Source: Albifimbria verrucaria (taxonomy: Eukaryota > Ascomycota > Sordariomycetes > Hypocreales > Stachybotryaceae). Taken from it: a stretch of 64,000 nt of DNA. The position numbers were made by a program, and so were the translations under genes. Numbering within the stretch: position 1 is the first letter of the stretch; every line of letters begins with the position of its first letter. The notes beneath the pieces are model-generated. The model made no database searches. It was not told the origin of the DNA and saw only the letters and a list, made by a program, of their open reading frames with translations. Shown here piece by piece: positions 10,644 through 21,206 of this stretch. The DNA lies in contig JAHREC010000011.1 of NCBI GenBank assembly GCA_020081605.1, forward strand, positions 3,472,001 to 3,536,000, given 5' to 3'.

Positions 10644-13600
10644 CTAGGCTCCTAGTTCTGCGCCCACCACGTCCAACGCCTCTTTCAACAACTCCAGCAC
10701 TTTTCCGTCTCCCTCCACTACCAACGCCTTAACCAGCAATGGATATAATCTAAACAAGTGGTTGCGTGTCTCACTGGCAAGCTTGCGTACGCCCGGCATT
10801 GCCTGCCTCTCGCTCTTCAAATCTACTAGTTTCCTCAAGATCCAAATGAGCTCTTTTCGCTGGCTGAGTGGCTGTGGCATCTTTCCTCTCAGCGGTTGAT
10901 CGGAAACATAGGATCGGAGTGTCAGGGCACATCGAAGGATCAGAAATGGTGCAGCCGTGCTAGCAATGCGTACAAGCTTCTTCGAGGCTGGTTCAAAACC
11001 GGCGCCTAACTTGAATGCTGGAGTCTTTGGTGTGGGTGGCTGTACCACAACTGTAGCTTGCTCCGTCGACACGAGCGAAAACAGGTCGTCGATTGCAACG
11101 TATGACATCTGTGTACGCGTATTTTGCGGCGCAGAGACGGTTTGACCCCTGCGGACACTAAAGAGCGTAGCTGCCGCTTCGCTGCCACCGTTGACGATGG
11201 CTGCATCACTCGGTGGTGGGCTGTGGATAATAGATGTTCTAAAAAGCGCCTCTGCATAAGCCTGGCGAGTACTCTCAGGGATGACTTCTGCGCCTAAAGA
11301 TGGGATCACTAGCTCACGAAGCCCGTGGAATGAGTCGATATCAAACTGCTCGTCAGCAACTAGATTGGCGCCTGAAGATGCACTTTCGCAGTTGGCACTC
11401 ATGATGCCCCCAGCTATAGCCACGATGATGGCCCATATCTCCTGAACAGTCTTCTCTGCCAGATCGAGTTGATCGATCTGAGAAAGGGTTGGCCCGAGAA
11501 TTGCCAATACGGTTGAGGTTGCTAATTTCCATGGCTGGACCAACTTGGTCACTATAGGGAAGTCATATTTTAGAACAATTGGCTCTCGTAGTGCAGACAG
11601 TCCTGCTGAAAAGGCTCCGCTTCTGTAGACGTCGACGTCCGATGCATGCCCAAGTATCAAGGTTTCAATCATTTTCATACTTGCTTTAGACATCGCGACG
11701 TATGTTCGCTTAGGCCCTGCGGCTTGCAGTTGTTCCTGCTTGTAAGCTAATGCGATGAATTCGGCGATTTGAAAGATCATGGCCGAAGGAACGCCTTCGA
11801 CGTCAGTTCGTATCATTTGGATCGCTTCGAGAACTTGCGCTTGGAGAGGTGTGAGGTACTCTATATCAAGGACGTAGGCCCCGATGGATGCCTGTTCCAC
11901 GGTCTTCCGCAGCAGTGTGAGCATCTTTTGTACCTTTTCAGCTGTCATTTCATTTTGTACCAGCCTATAGACCTCGCGGAGGGCTGATACATAGGCAATC
12001 AGACATTCCTGATTATCTGCTGCCTTGCCATTGCTAGCTTTTGCAGATGGGATTCCTCTTGACCACAAATCCCATGCCGAGCGAACAGTTTCTGCGTTGA
12101 AAATTGGTTTTCCATCTTCACTGGTTTGAGCAAGGACGTGACCCAAAGCCTTGAAGGTGGCGGTATTGATGGTCAATAACTCAAAATCGAGCAGAGTCTT
12201 GAAATGCCCGAGAAGCTCTCGCCACAAGTGGTTGAAGGACGGGTGGGCAGTGAGTAGGTCAAGGTAGTTGGCAAGAAGTGATGAAATACCGTTGAGCACA
12301 ACCACTGCCGTCTCATTCCATTCATCACGAAGTCCCTGGTCCACATCACCATGTCCAGCAGCTGTGAGTTCTTCTTCGAGAGATGAAAGAAGTTTGAATA
12401 TGACGGATTTGATGCAGATTGACCACGCTTCTGGGCTTAGACGATCGCCGTAAGCATCGAAGATCCGAAGTAAGGTCTGAATCGCACTGTTACGAAGCTC
12501 CAGACGGTCATCAGATGCCACTGTAGTGAGTCTCAAAAGGAGAAGCATCCATAAGGCTGCCTCGGAACCTTCGCTCTCACGATCTGCCGCCATTCTTTCC
12601 AGGGCGGCCGCATCAGTTCCCTTCATCAAATCGGCCGTGATTTCTAGAGATTTGTTCTTTCCCGAAAGGAAGTCGGATAAAACCCAGAAAAAGTGATAGT
12701 CTGCGCTACCTGTTAACTCTCTTCAACCGACATTGTCCAAACATGACTTACGGTCAAAGCAATATTCAAGTCGTCATCCTGCGAACAGAACTTATAGAGG
12801 GTATCTACCAGGATAAGAAAACATGAATTCGGCAAAGTAGCTAAGAAGTCGGAGCAGATTAGTTGAAGTGAGTTGAACGATGACCGAACGAGCTTGGATG
12901 ATAGCGTTTTAATGGAGGTCATATTGACCAGCGAACCACGGCGCTCTCTAGGGTCAACTGTCTTGGTCAAGAAGACGCTTCCAATAATCTCAAATGTGAC
13001 GTCCCAACCACTGATAAGACTTTCGCCACATCCTTCTATAATGCTTTTCAGGCCTTCGAGAATGATTTTATGTATCTCAATATCTGTCGCAAAGTTGGCG
13101 TTTGATTGTCGACGCTCATCGTCGAGCAAAGGCTTCAATGCACCATGAAGGGCTTCCAGGATTCTAAGCTGGACCGTGCCACGAGATTCCTCTGGGATTG
13201 ATGCAGCGGCGTTTGCTGCGTCTAAAACAAGCCTTGCTAAAATTTCTGCTGCTCGTGTCCTGACGGGTGGGCTCATAACGCTAGAGTTCAGTGTCTTTTT
13301 AGCTGGTCTATCACCGGATTCCAGCCGGAAACATCGGGGAATACGACAATAGTCTCTCGATGTTAATCGTAGCGATGTCTCCTAGTTTAGCCAGAGCAAA
13401 GTGATACTCTTGAATTGAGCCACCACTCGACTTCGCGCTTGCAGAGCTTGACGTACGGCGATGCTGCTGGGCAGGGGCCTTCAAGGAATGTCCTGGAAGA
13501 GGCGTGGCCTGGGATGGGACACTTGCTTCCAGTTTCTCGACAGTATGTCTATCAAGCAAACCACATGTTGCTTTGACAACATCGACGTAAGCACCATTTG

Positions 13601-16044
13601 GAAAGTCAATGGTACTGTCGATGAGCCTTGATGCCGCAGTCTCTACTGAACGCACTTCGTTGTTGAAGTTGGCCATGAGTGAGTTGCCGTCGTTGTCATG
13701 TGCAGAGTCTTGCCCACGACTTATCGAGCCCGCTCGTCCTTGATTTTTACCGGTAGTAAATAGAACAAAGTCGGCCTGTTGTAGAGTTTCCAATATGATG
13801 CCCCAAGCTGTACCCAGAGTCGGACCTAGCGCAATTCCCAGGTTCAGAAGTGCTCGAAGGCAAAGCAGATTGCGTGTATTTAAGCTGACACCAGGAGTAT
13901 CAGTTGACACTCGTCTTTTATCTGAGGCAGGAGTCGCTGGCGTAAGACTCTCGACGCTCAAGAGATTACGAGCGTTGGTTAAAAGACTTGTAGGTCCTTC
14001 GGAGGGAGTGCTTGGCGTAGCTGGCCGTTGCTGGTTGAGACAGGCTGTTAGTATATTTGGGGGCACTGCTGCCTTACCAAGTGTAGTCAGAAAGGCATCT
14101 CGTGGTGTCGACAGTTGAAGGAGCCCAGCAACATGGGCGAAACGTTGGAATGCCCGAACAAGTCCATGGTAGTACTCCGAGTCCAGAGCAGCGTATAAAA
14201 ATGTAGAGCATGTTGCCAATATGGCAGGCCAGCACTGCTCGATAATAGCGGCGCAGATCTCCACATCGGCGTGTAAGGGATGCTCTTGGAGACGGAGGGA
14301 TTGAGAGGAATAGGGTTCTTCTTAAAGGACGCTGATCGCTCTAAGCCCCCGCTAGAAGTCGGCTTTTCTGCTTCGCCTGATGTGTCGGACTTGGAAGACT
14401 TTTTCTTGCGGCTTTCACCCGGGACAGTTAAAGGCAGAATGAACTTCGCCAATCCATCAGACAACGATGATATACACGAAAGAATCAAGCTATAAGTATA
14501 TGACTCGGGAATGGGAGGTGGATCAGTCTTGTCGAGTTGATCAATGCAGGGGACACGGACATAACTCCATTGAGTGCTGATACCCGTATTGGAACTCTCG
14601 GTACCGACTGAAGCACTGATGATGCCCGCGCCGCTAGCCTCGAGCATTGCTTGGTCATCGGACGCACTGGGTGCGCTGACGACATTCGTGACTGGCATGG
14701 TAGACTGCGTTCCAAGACCAATCACGGCGGGTTTCTCTGTGCTCAAACGCACAAAGGTCGCCACCAGATTCTTGACTATGTCCTTCTCGCCTTCCCTTGC
14801 ATCGTAAAGGGAGAAGATGCGTCTGACTAGAGCATGCTCAGCGAAGACGCCACGGAAAACTTCTAAGCACAAGGCTCTCTTCCACAAGCTGGTATCATGA
14901 TCAAGCAATTGTGTCAATAAGTCGACCGCACGCCCGCATTCTGAAGGCAAGATGTTGATGTGCCGCCGCAAGATTGTGTATAATATGCGAACCAATCGAA
15001 CGGTCTTGGAAAACGTAGGCCTCTCTGACAGCGCACTCATGATCAGTGGCATCACTCTAATGCGCAGAATTTGAGCTTGCTCAGGATGGGTAGTAAACAC
15101 CGCGGCATGGTTTGTCAATACCGACTCAATCAACTCGAGGCCAAACGTCTGAGGCAAGCCAGAAAAGCGCAGGAACTCGGGTCTTTGGCCTTCTGTCATA
15201 AGACAGAGATCGTTGAACACCTGACTCTATTAGAACGATGAATTCTATCGGGATCGGTGGACTTACTCTGTAGGCATCTAGGGCTGCTGAGCGTAGTTGA
15301 ACTTCCCTCCTAGGGTTGGTGCTTCACCAATGACTGGAGATTCACCTCCATTTTCTAATGGGCAATTAACAACGCGAACAGCCGTGATGGCGGAATTGAT
15401 AACATACTGTCCTCTTCAACGACTTTATCGAATACAGAGACTATTAGCTGCTGCAACGTGGCAGCTGAAGTGTTGTTCACAATAGCATTTTTGCTGCTCT
15501 GTAGGATGAAGCAAATGTTCAAACCAGTGACCAGTAAATCCCTTTGATGTCAGAAGCGTAATTTTGAAGCAATGACGGAAGGGCTTGCAAAATCTTTAGT
15601 TGTACGTCCAAGCCTGCGGACGATGCTTGCATCAAAGCATCAAGAACTTGGTCCAACTTGGATCTGGGTAGGGCTCGGGCGACAATTAAACGCTGAAGAC
15701 AAACGATAGCAATGCCGGTGAATTTAGCATTCTTGGTTCCGCACGCAATGATGAAAGGATTTACAAAATTGATCTTTTGAGAGAGCGCTGGTTAGGCGGT
15801 CAGCTTGCATGCTCATGGTTTCGCGGACAAGGCAAAACGAGGCCTACCTTCGGGAACCTCCTGCTCCGTAACATTGCCAATATGCCTAAGTTCCTCTAGA
15901 GACTTCTCTGACGCCTAAATCTGCAATAAGTAACGAGGTCTCTTCCCAGGAAGACAGGTAGCATGCCTGGCGGAGGTCATTGTGTTTCCTCTTACTCTCC
16001 TGAATGAGATTGGCCAGCTCAGTGGCTAGGAGCTGCGTCGTCAT
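10644..16044 (-). CDS. MON2: MON2 homologue, Arf-GEF-like membrane-traffic scaffold
   Basis: Mon2/Ysl2 is a large peripheral Golgi/endosome protein with the DCB-HUS-HDS architecture of big Arf exchange factors but no Sec7 domain. It works with Dop1 and the flippase Neo1. Start ATG is at 16044 (MTTQLLATELANLIQESKRK). The DCB-like part includes VNPFIIACGTKNAKFTGIA and LQRLIVARALPRSK. The middle holds FNDLCLMTEGQRPEFLRFSG. Late parts include VRTRAAEILARLVLDAA and IWILRKLVDLKSE. Introns include one of 53 nt near 12750, one after VVEED near 15420, and one ending before VFNDL near 15225. The first intron (about 15930-15965) has no clean GT donor. Frame gaps curable by one base occur near 12690 (A run), 13296, 13337 (G run), 14287 and 15312. 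Length is about 1,650 residues. Confidence 0.9.
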
Positions 16045-17080
16045 CTTGGGCAGCTCAACCCGCCGAATCGCACAAACAGAACCATGCGAGAAGGGTTGAT
16101 GGGTAACTAAACGAAAGATAGAGTGAGTACGTTTGTCTGGTCCAGGGCTCTAAACTGGCTATACCTGGAACCGTAGTTGGAACACGCAAGCAACTTGTGG
16201 TGAGCTGCACCGTAAGGTACATGTGTCACGCCTTACATAAGCTGTTGTCCCTTCCTTACCTTACCTTACCTTAGCCTCAACACCACCTTCTAGAGTATCT
16301 AGGCTGCCAATCCCTGCCTTGCATGACATTCTCTTTGCTGATTCCGCCCAAAAATTGAACAGAGCTATTTTGCATTTTTTCTGTTCTCTATAATAGAGTT
16401 TCTTGGGCAGCGCAAGAAACCAAGTTCTATGAAAGCCGCTCTGTGATGTCTTCTTCAACTCACAAACTAAGATGCATGCACGTGGCTTTAGCTTGGTATA
16501 TCTTTCCCAGCTCTAACTATCAAACACTTCCCAAAATTTCTTGTAGCTTGAATGGACATTGCCGCCTTATCCTAAATGCTTCATACTGGTACCCAAGATA
16601 AACTCATGTCTGAAACAAATGTCACAATTGCCATGTCTCTCCGACCTTGCCGCCTAGCCGATGACCCCGAGCCCTTAAGTGGCACAACCTTCCTAGGCAG
16701 ATGGATATAACCAGTTCTCCCTAAGCGCACGTGGAACGGCCAGACGACCCTTGAACGCCAAATCCATGCAATTCCTTCTGTGAGAGGTGCTGCGCCGCCG
16801 CAATTACTAACGGCGCGTTCCGAGCCTGCCATTCAACATCCGGAACTCTGGCACAAGAGCCACGACACGGTCGATTTTTTGATGTAAAAAAACCAGAAGA
16901 GAATAAGGCTGGCAGATAATCGCAGAGCATCTCCTTTTTGTATAGATTCTAATTGATGAACAGGGAAAACGGATTTTGCAGGCTTGAATTTTGATGTGTC
17001 GCTATGCTCATCAGTATGCCGCTATACCGTTATCTAGGAGCGTGCTCACCTCAAATTGATAATGCGAGGTCCTTGCTCTC
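16045..17080. other. Spacer between MON2 and PRPP synthetase
   Basis: No gene seen. Just upstream of MON2 lies a short tandem repeat of a 5-bp unit (TTACC, three to four copies at about 16253-16274). The region is probably the MON2 promoter plus the 3' flank of the PRPP synthetase gene. Confidence 0.5.
16253..16274. repeat. (CCTTA)n short tandem repeat
   Basis: Three to four head-to-tail copies of a five-base unit, about 210 bp upstream of the MON2 start codon. A simple repeat with no evident function. Confidence 0.6.
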
Positions 17081-18445
17081 TCAGACAGGAACATTGGTGA
17101 AGAGGTATGAGACAGACTCGCCGTTGTGAGTTCGGCGGATTGCCTGGGTACTGTTAGTCATGTCACAGAACTGCAACCATTTCCGAGAGTCTCACCTCTG
17201 CCAATGTACCAGATACATCAATGACCTTGAGTTTAGGGCACCTCTCAACCTTATCGCCCACTGTCGACAGAATGTTAGTTTTGAAACGCGAAGGCTGGGA
17301 TAGGTCCATCCATAATGTGAGACGTAATCGTGCTGATCAGAATATGTTTAGAAAATTAAGACTTACGTGGAACAGCTGTCAACTAAGTTAGTAATTACAT
17401 ATGTATGAGAACGGAGCGTAAAAACATACTGTTTGTTACTACAAGTCCAGACAGGCAAGACTGGTTAATCGTCTCAATGGCGTTACCGCTGAGGATGGCG
17501 TGGGTGACAATGGCAAAGACTTGGCGAGCACCATGCTGGTTGACAGTAGCTGCGGCCTTGGCGAGCTATTAAACATGAGTTAGTTGTTTCTTCACATAGC
17601 AAGTTGGAGAATGATGAGCCTACAGTTCCGCAAGTGTCTGCCATGTCATCAACGAGAATGGCGACCTTGTCCTGAACATCACCGACAAGAACCATGCGGC
17701 CCACGACGTTGGGGCGAGGGCGCTCCTTGTGAATCAGGGCGAAGCCGGTGTTCAGACGGTCAGCAATAGATGCCGCACGCTTCGCTCCACCAGCATCCGG
17801 GGAGACGATCACGCAGTTTTCCGAATCAAGGTTCTCACGGATCCATCGCAACACAGAAGGCTCAGCATAAAGATTGTCCACGGGAACATTGAAGAAACCC
17901 TGGATCTGAGAGGCGTGCAGGTCCATGGTGATCACATGATTCTAAGATTTTACGTCAGTACAGGTCACATGAAAATTAGCCTTGAGCAGCGGTCAACATA
18001 CGCAGCCTGAAACCTGGAGCATGTTTGCAATGAGCTTGGCACTGATAGGCGCACGCGACTTGTCCTTCTTATCCTGGCGCGCATACGGAAAGTTGGGAAT
18101 GACGGCAGTGATGCGACGAGCAGATGCAGTTCGGCAGGCGTGAATCATAATGAGCAACTCCATCAAGCCGTCATTAACGTCACCAGGGGCTGTTGACTGA
18201 AGAATGAAAACGTCCTCATCTCGGACAGACTCGCCAATGGACACACTGGTTTCCTGGTTCGAGTAGTTGAGGCTCATGGTGTTGGCCACATCGATGCCGA
18301 GTCTGGGATTGTGTCAGCCGGGAGTGGACGCTGTGCAACCCTGGCCGCGGCCGAAGCTTGAGCCTCACGACAACTTACCGGCTAGCGACCTTTGCGCTCA
18401 GCTCCGGGTGGGAGCTCCCGAGATGAGCTTGATCTCGTTTGCCAT
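17081..18445 (-). CDS. PRS: Ribose-phosphate pyrophosphokinase (PRPP synthetase)
   Basis: Makes phosphoribosyl pyrophosphate from ribose-5-phosphate and ATP for purine, pyrimidine, His and Trp synthesis. There are seven exons on the minus strand: 18445-18379, 18302-18002, 17941-17624, 17565-17430, 17375-17367, 17260-17196 and 17143-17081. Exon 5 is a 9-nt microexon (CTGTTCCAC), needed to join VVTN to [11 protein letters not shown] as TVPL. Landmarks are the catalytic flexible-loop region [16 protein letters not shown], the ribose-5-phosphate/ATP region [14 protein letters not shown], and the PRPP loop [14 protein letters not shown]. The C-terminus is SYLFTNVPV. One base is missing near 18418 ([16 protein letters not shown]). 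With it restored the CDS is exactly 960 nt, giving 319 residues, close to the classic length. Which fungal PRS paralogue this is was not resolved. Confidence 0.94.
17367..17375 (-). other. 9-nt microexon of the PRPP synthetase gene
   Basis: Exon CTGTTCCAC sits between acceptor GACAG and donor GTAAGT. It supplies the residues joining VVTN to GDKVER. Without it the frame and the conserved TVPL segment are lost. Confidence 0.8.
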
Positions 18446-19440
18446 TTGGTCCAACATTGCCAGGGCAGAGGAAGAATTTTGCGGGGCGGAGCCGGCGGTT
18501 TTTTCTACAGCGTCTTATCGAAGGAGGGAGGCCAGGGCCGGTATTGGCTGAGGGACTGACGTGAGACAGCACTCCGGACGCAGTCAGGTTAAATACGGTA
18601 TGCGGGCCTGGAATGAGTACCGATGCGGAAGCGGCAGCGAGGATATGTGCGTTATAGACAAGGCGAGCCTGATCCGGAATGGTTGACTGAGCAGAGAAGC
18701 ATCAAGCACTTGCGCAAGCCGTTGACAACCAGGACGTGAAAGTTGGATAAAAAGTTAGCATTGGCGTCAGAGCCGTTGTCATGTGACCTTGGTGTTACTT
18801 TAAGGCTCGTGTACCGAAGCCATGGTGCGCCTGGCTTGTTCCGATTTCACAATGGCACGAATTCACGGGGAAAAACGAACAGGTCAATGTTTCATTCTTG
18901 AGCCGCAGACATGGCGGACCGCGCGAAGCATCTCGGCGCATGATAATAATGAAAGACATGCGTGGCTTACAGGCCTTGCCTGAAAGAAGGGAAAAAGCAA
19001 AGCCGAAGTACTAGAACGAAATACCTTACCCCAGATGACCTGTGCTGTACCTCTAGTTTTATGAGCACAGAGCCTGGGGAGAGGCTGATAAGGCCGATAA
19101 GATATCGGCAACCCCGCCATGGAGCCTTATCGGAGCTCATGACAGGCGAGTACCTGGAGGCGACGGCGTTAACCTCATATTTTGCTACATGGCTTGTACT
19201 TCACTCATGTAACTGCGCGCTCATGCGACTTTTGCCATCACGCACATCTTGCTCTATGCGATATCGCTCGGAGATACCCATGTTAATATTGTGGCGATAC
19301 AGAATCAAAATAGCTCCCTGCTTGGGATAAATATGTCTAGCTCCCCGCTTCTTGCCGACAGGTTTCTTTCTCAAGAATCTGAAAGGTTTCATGCCAAAAG
19401 CACCCCAAGGTAATGTACTGCTGGCATACTGCATCACAAC
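18446..19440. other. Divergent promoter region
   Basis: No gene seen. It lies between the start of PRPP synthetase (left, minus) and the flavoprotein fusion (right, plus). Several GATAAG words occur near 19088-19130, possible GATA-factor sites, with an inverted arrangement (GATAAG...CTTATC) around 19096-19129. Confidence 0.4.
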
Positions 19441-21206
19441 ATGGCGCAGAATATGTTTTCTGAACAGCCCACGGCGTCGTACGCTGGGTACCCTGCCGCT
19501 GATATCCCCACGAATAGCCGAATGCTGCGTCTGCTTGTCACCGCCACCGGTCCTCGCGACACATCGTGGGCCCAAGCACTTGTCGTGCGCCTATCGAAGC
19601 ATCCGCTTATAGAAACTCGAGCGATTGTTGACGAGGTTGTCCCGAGACTGATGCAGACTACCATAGCAATGGAAAATTCCAGTCTGCAAGTAGGACAAGG
19701 TCGGCGCGCTGACGATGTTGCTTTCTACCAACAGAAAGCATTCGAGCTAGTAGAGTGGGCAGACATGATGGTTTGTGTACCGCTTGATGCTGACGGAATA
19801 TCAAAAATGCTAGCGGGTATATGCGATACTCTGTTAGGCGAGGTCTTGAGAGGATGGGACACGCAAAAGAGCATCATCATGGTCCCAGGCATGAGCACTC
19901 ATGTATGGTCGAGTCGGATGACGAAGAACCAACTAAGTGAAATACATCGGAAATGGAACTGGATCACGGTTTTATCGCCGATTTTGTGGCACTACGAAGG
20001 AGAAGCCCGTCCAAGACTGGTCCCAACTTGGGATGGGTTCAACGAAGTCTTGCATATTGTCAACAACCAGGCCGAATTAACAGCTTTAGGCCGAGATGCC
20101 GAAATAGCGACGACTGGCGTTGCAACCTCGAAAATGGACTCCGTACAAGCGAAGCTGCCACCCGAGATCTGGACCATGATATTCGACTACTTGGGCGACT
20201 GGGAACTTGCTAAGGCTCTTGGGGTTTGGACGAACTTATCAGTGCCGTCTTCATGGACTCTTCACCCTAAAGACCCTGAGGATCCATTGCAAGTCTTTGA
20301 GCACGATCTTGAATGGGCATTTTTACGTCGTAGTACAACTGCGATATGCAAAAATTGTCAGCAGCGCCACCCAATTTCCGAACGCTCTCTGCTCTAATGG
20401 TCAAATTGACCATACGTTTCGTTCATACCGATGTTTTGGCTTATCTAGAGGCCAACCGACCGGATCTTTTGAAGGTATTCGGCGGCGACTTACTTCCAAC
20501 GAGGGCGTCGGCATGTTATCCTCGCATCGAGGTGTTGAACTATTGGAAGCAGAGTAAATTCTTCATGGAAGACCAGCGATACAGCGCAGGGGCGATGGAT
20601 GGGGCCTCCAGGAACGGCCATGTAAGGATTCTCGACTGGTGGTGGCGCGAATCGGGACTTCCTCTACGTTATACAGAGGCCGCATTGGAGGAGGCTACTG
20701 TCAATGGCCATCAAAACGTACTGGAATGGTGGCATGATGTTGCCGCACAAGATGAGAAGGTTGTGCTACGCCCGGGTCGTGCGCTCCCTCTGGCTGCGCA
20801 GCATGGACGGGCCGATATCCTACAATGGTGGGTGAGCTCGGGCATATCTGCTGGCTTTGAGGATGAGGTGCTGAAGCAGGCTGGCCGACATGGCCAGATT
20901 GAGGCGATGGAAACGTGGCGGCGGCTGAAAGGGGCTGAGAATTTACTCTACAGTGACCAGGAGCTTATTATCCCAACGGTCAAGAATCGCATCGACGTCC
21001 TCGAGTGGTGGCGTCAGTTGGCACATGGCGAGCTTCCAGGTATGAATGGCCATGGGAGGCCTGTCGGCTTTCTCACCCACCAAATCGAGGCTGCCATTTC
21101 TGTTTGTCCTGAAGGCGAAGACGATGTGCGGCAATGGTGGGAGCAACATGGTCTGGTATCAGGGCTGAGCATTCAGGACCGGGTGAACAAGATAATGTAC
21201 CTCTAA
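19441..21206 (+). CDS. Fusion protein: HFCD-type flavoprotein domain, F-box-like motif, ankyrin-like repeats
   Basis: Start ATG at 19441; the frame slips once near 20348, where one base is missing. With it restored the CDS is 1767 nt, 588 residues. Residues about 28-200 resemble the homo-oligomeric flavin-containing Cys decarboxylase fold (phosphopantothenoylcysteine decarboxylase relatives): LLVTATGPRDTSWAQAL, then WADMMVCVPLDADGISKM, AGICDTLLGEVLRGWD, IIMVPGMSTHVW. Residues about 239-262 read LPPEIWTMIFDYLGDWELAK, an F-box-like signature. The rest holds about five degenerate ankyrin-like units ending in WW, such as NGHVRILDWWWRE, NGHQNVLEWWHDV and HGRADILQWWVSS. An F-box would suggest an SCF ubiquitin-ligase adaptor, and the flavin domain might sense a cofactor; both are inference. 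Similar proteins may exist unannotated in other fungi. No introns needed. Confidence 0.72.
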
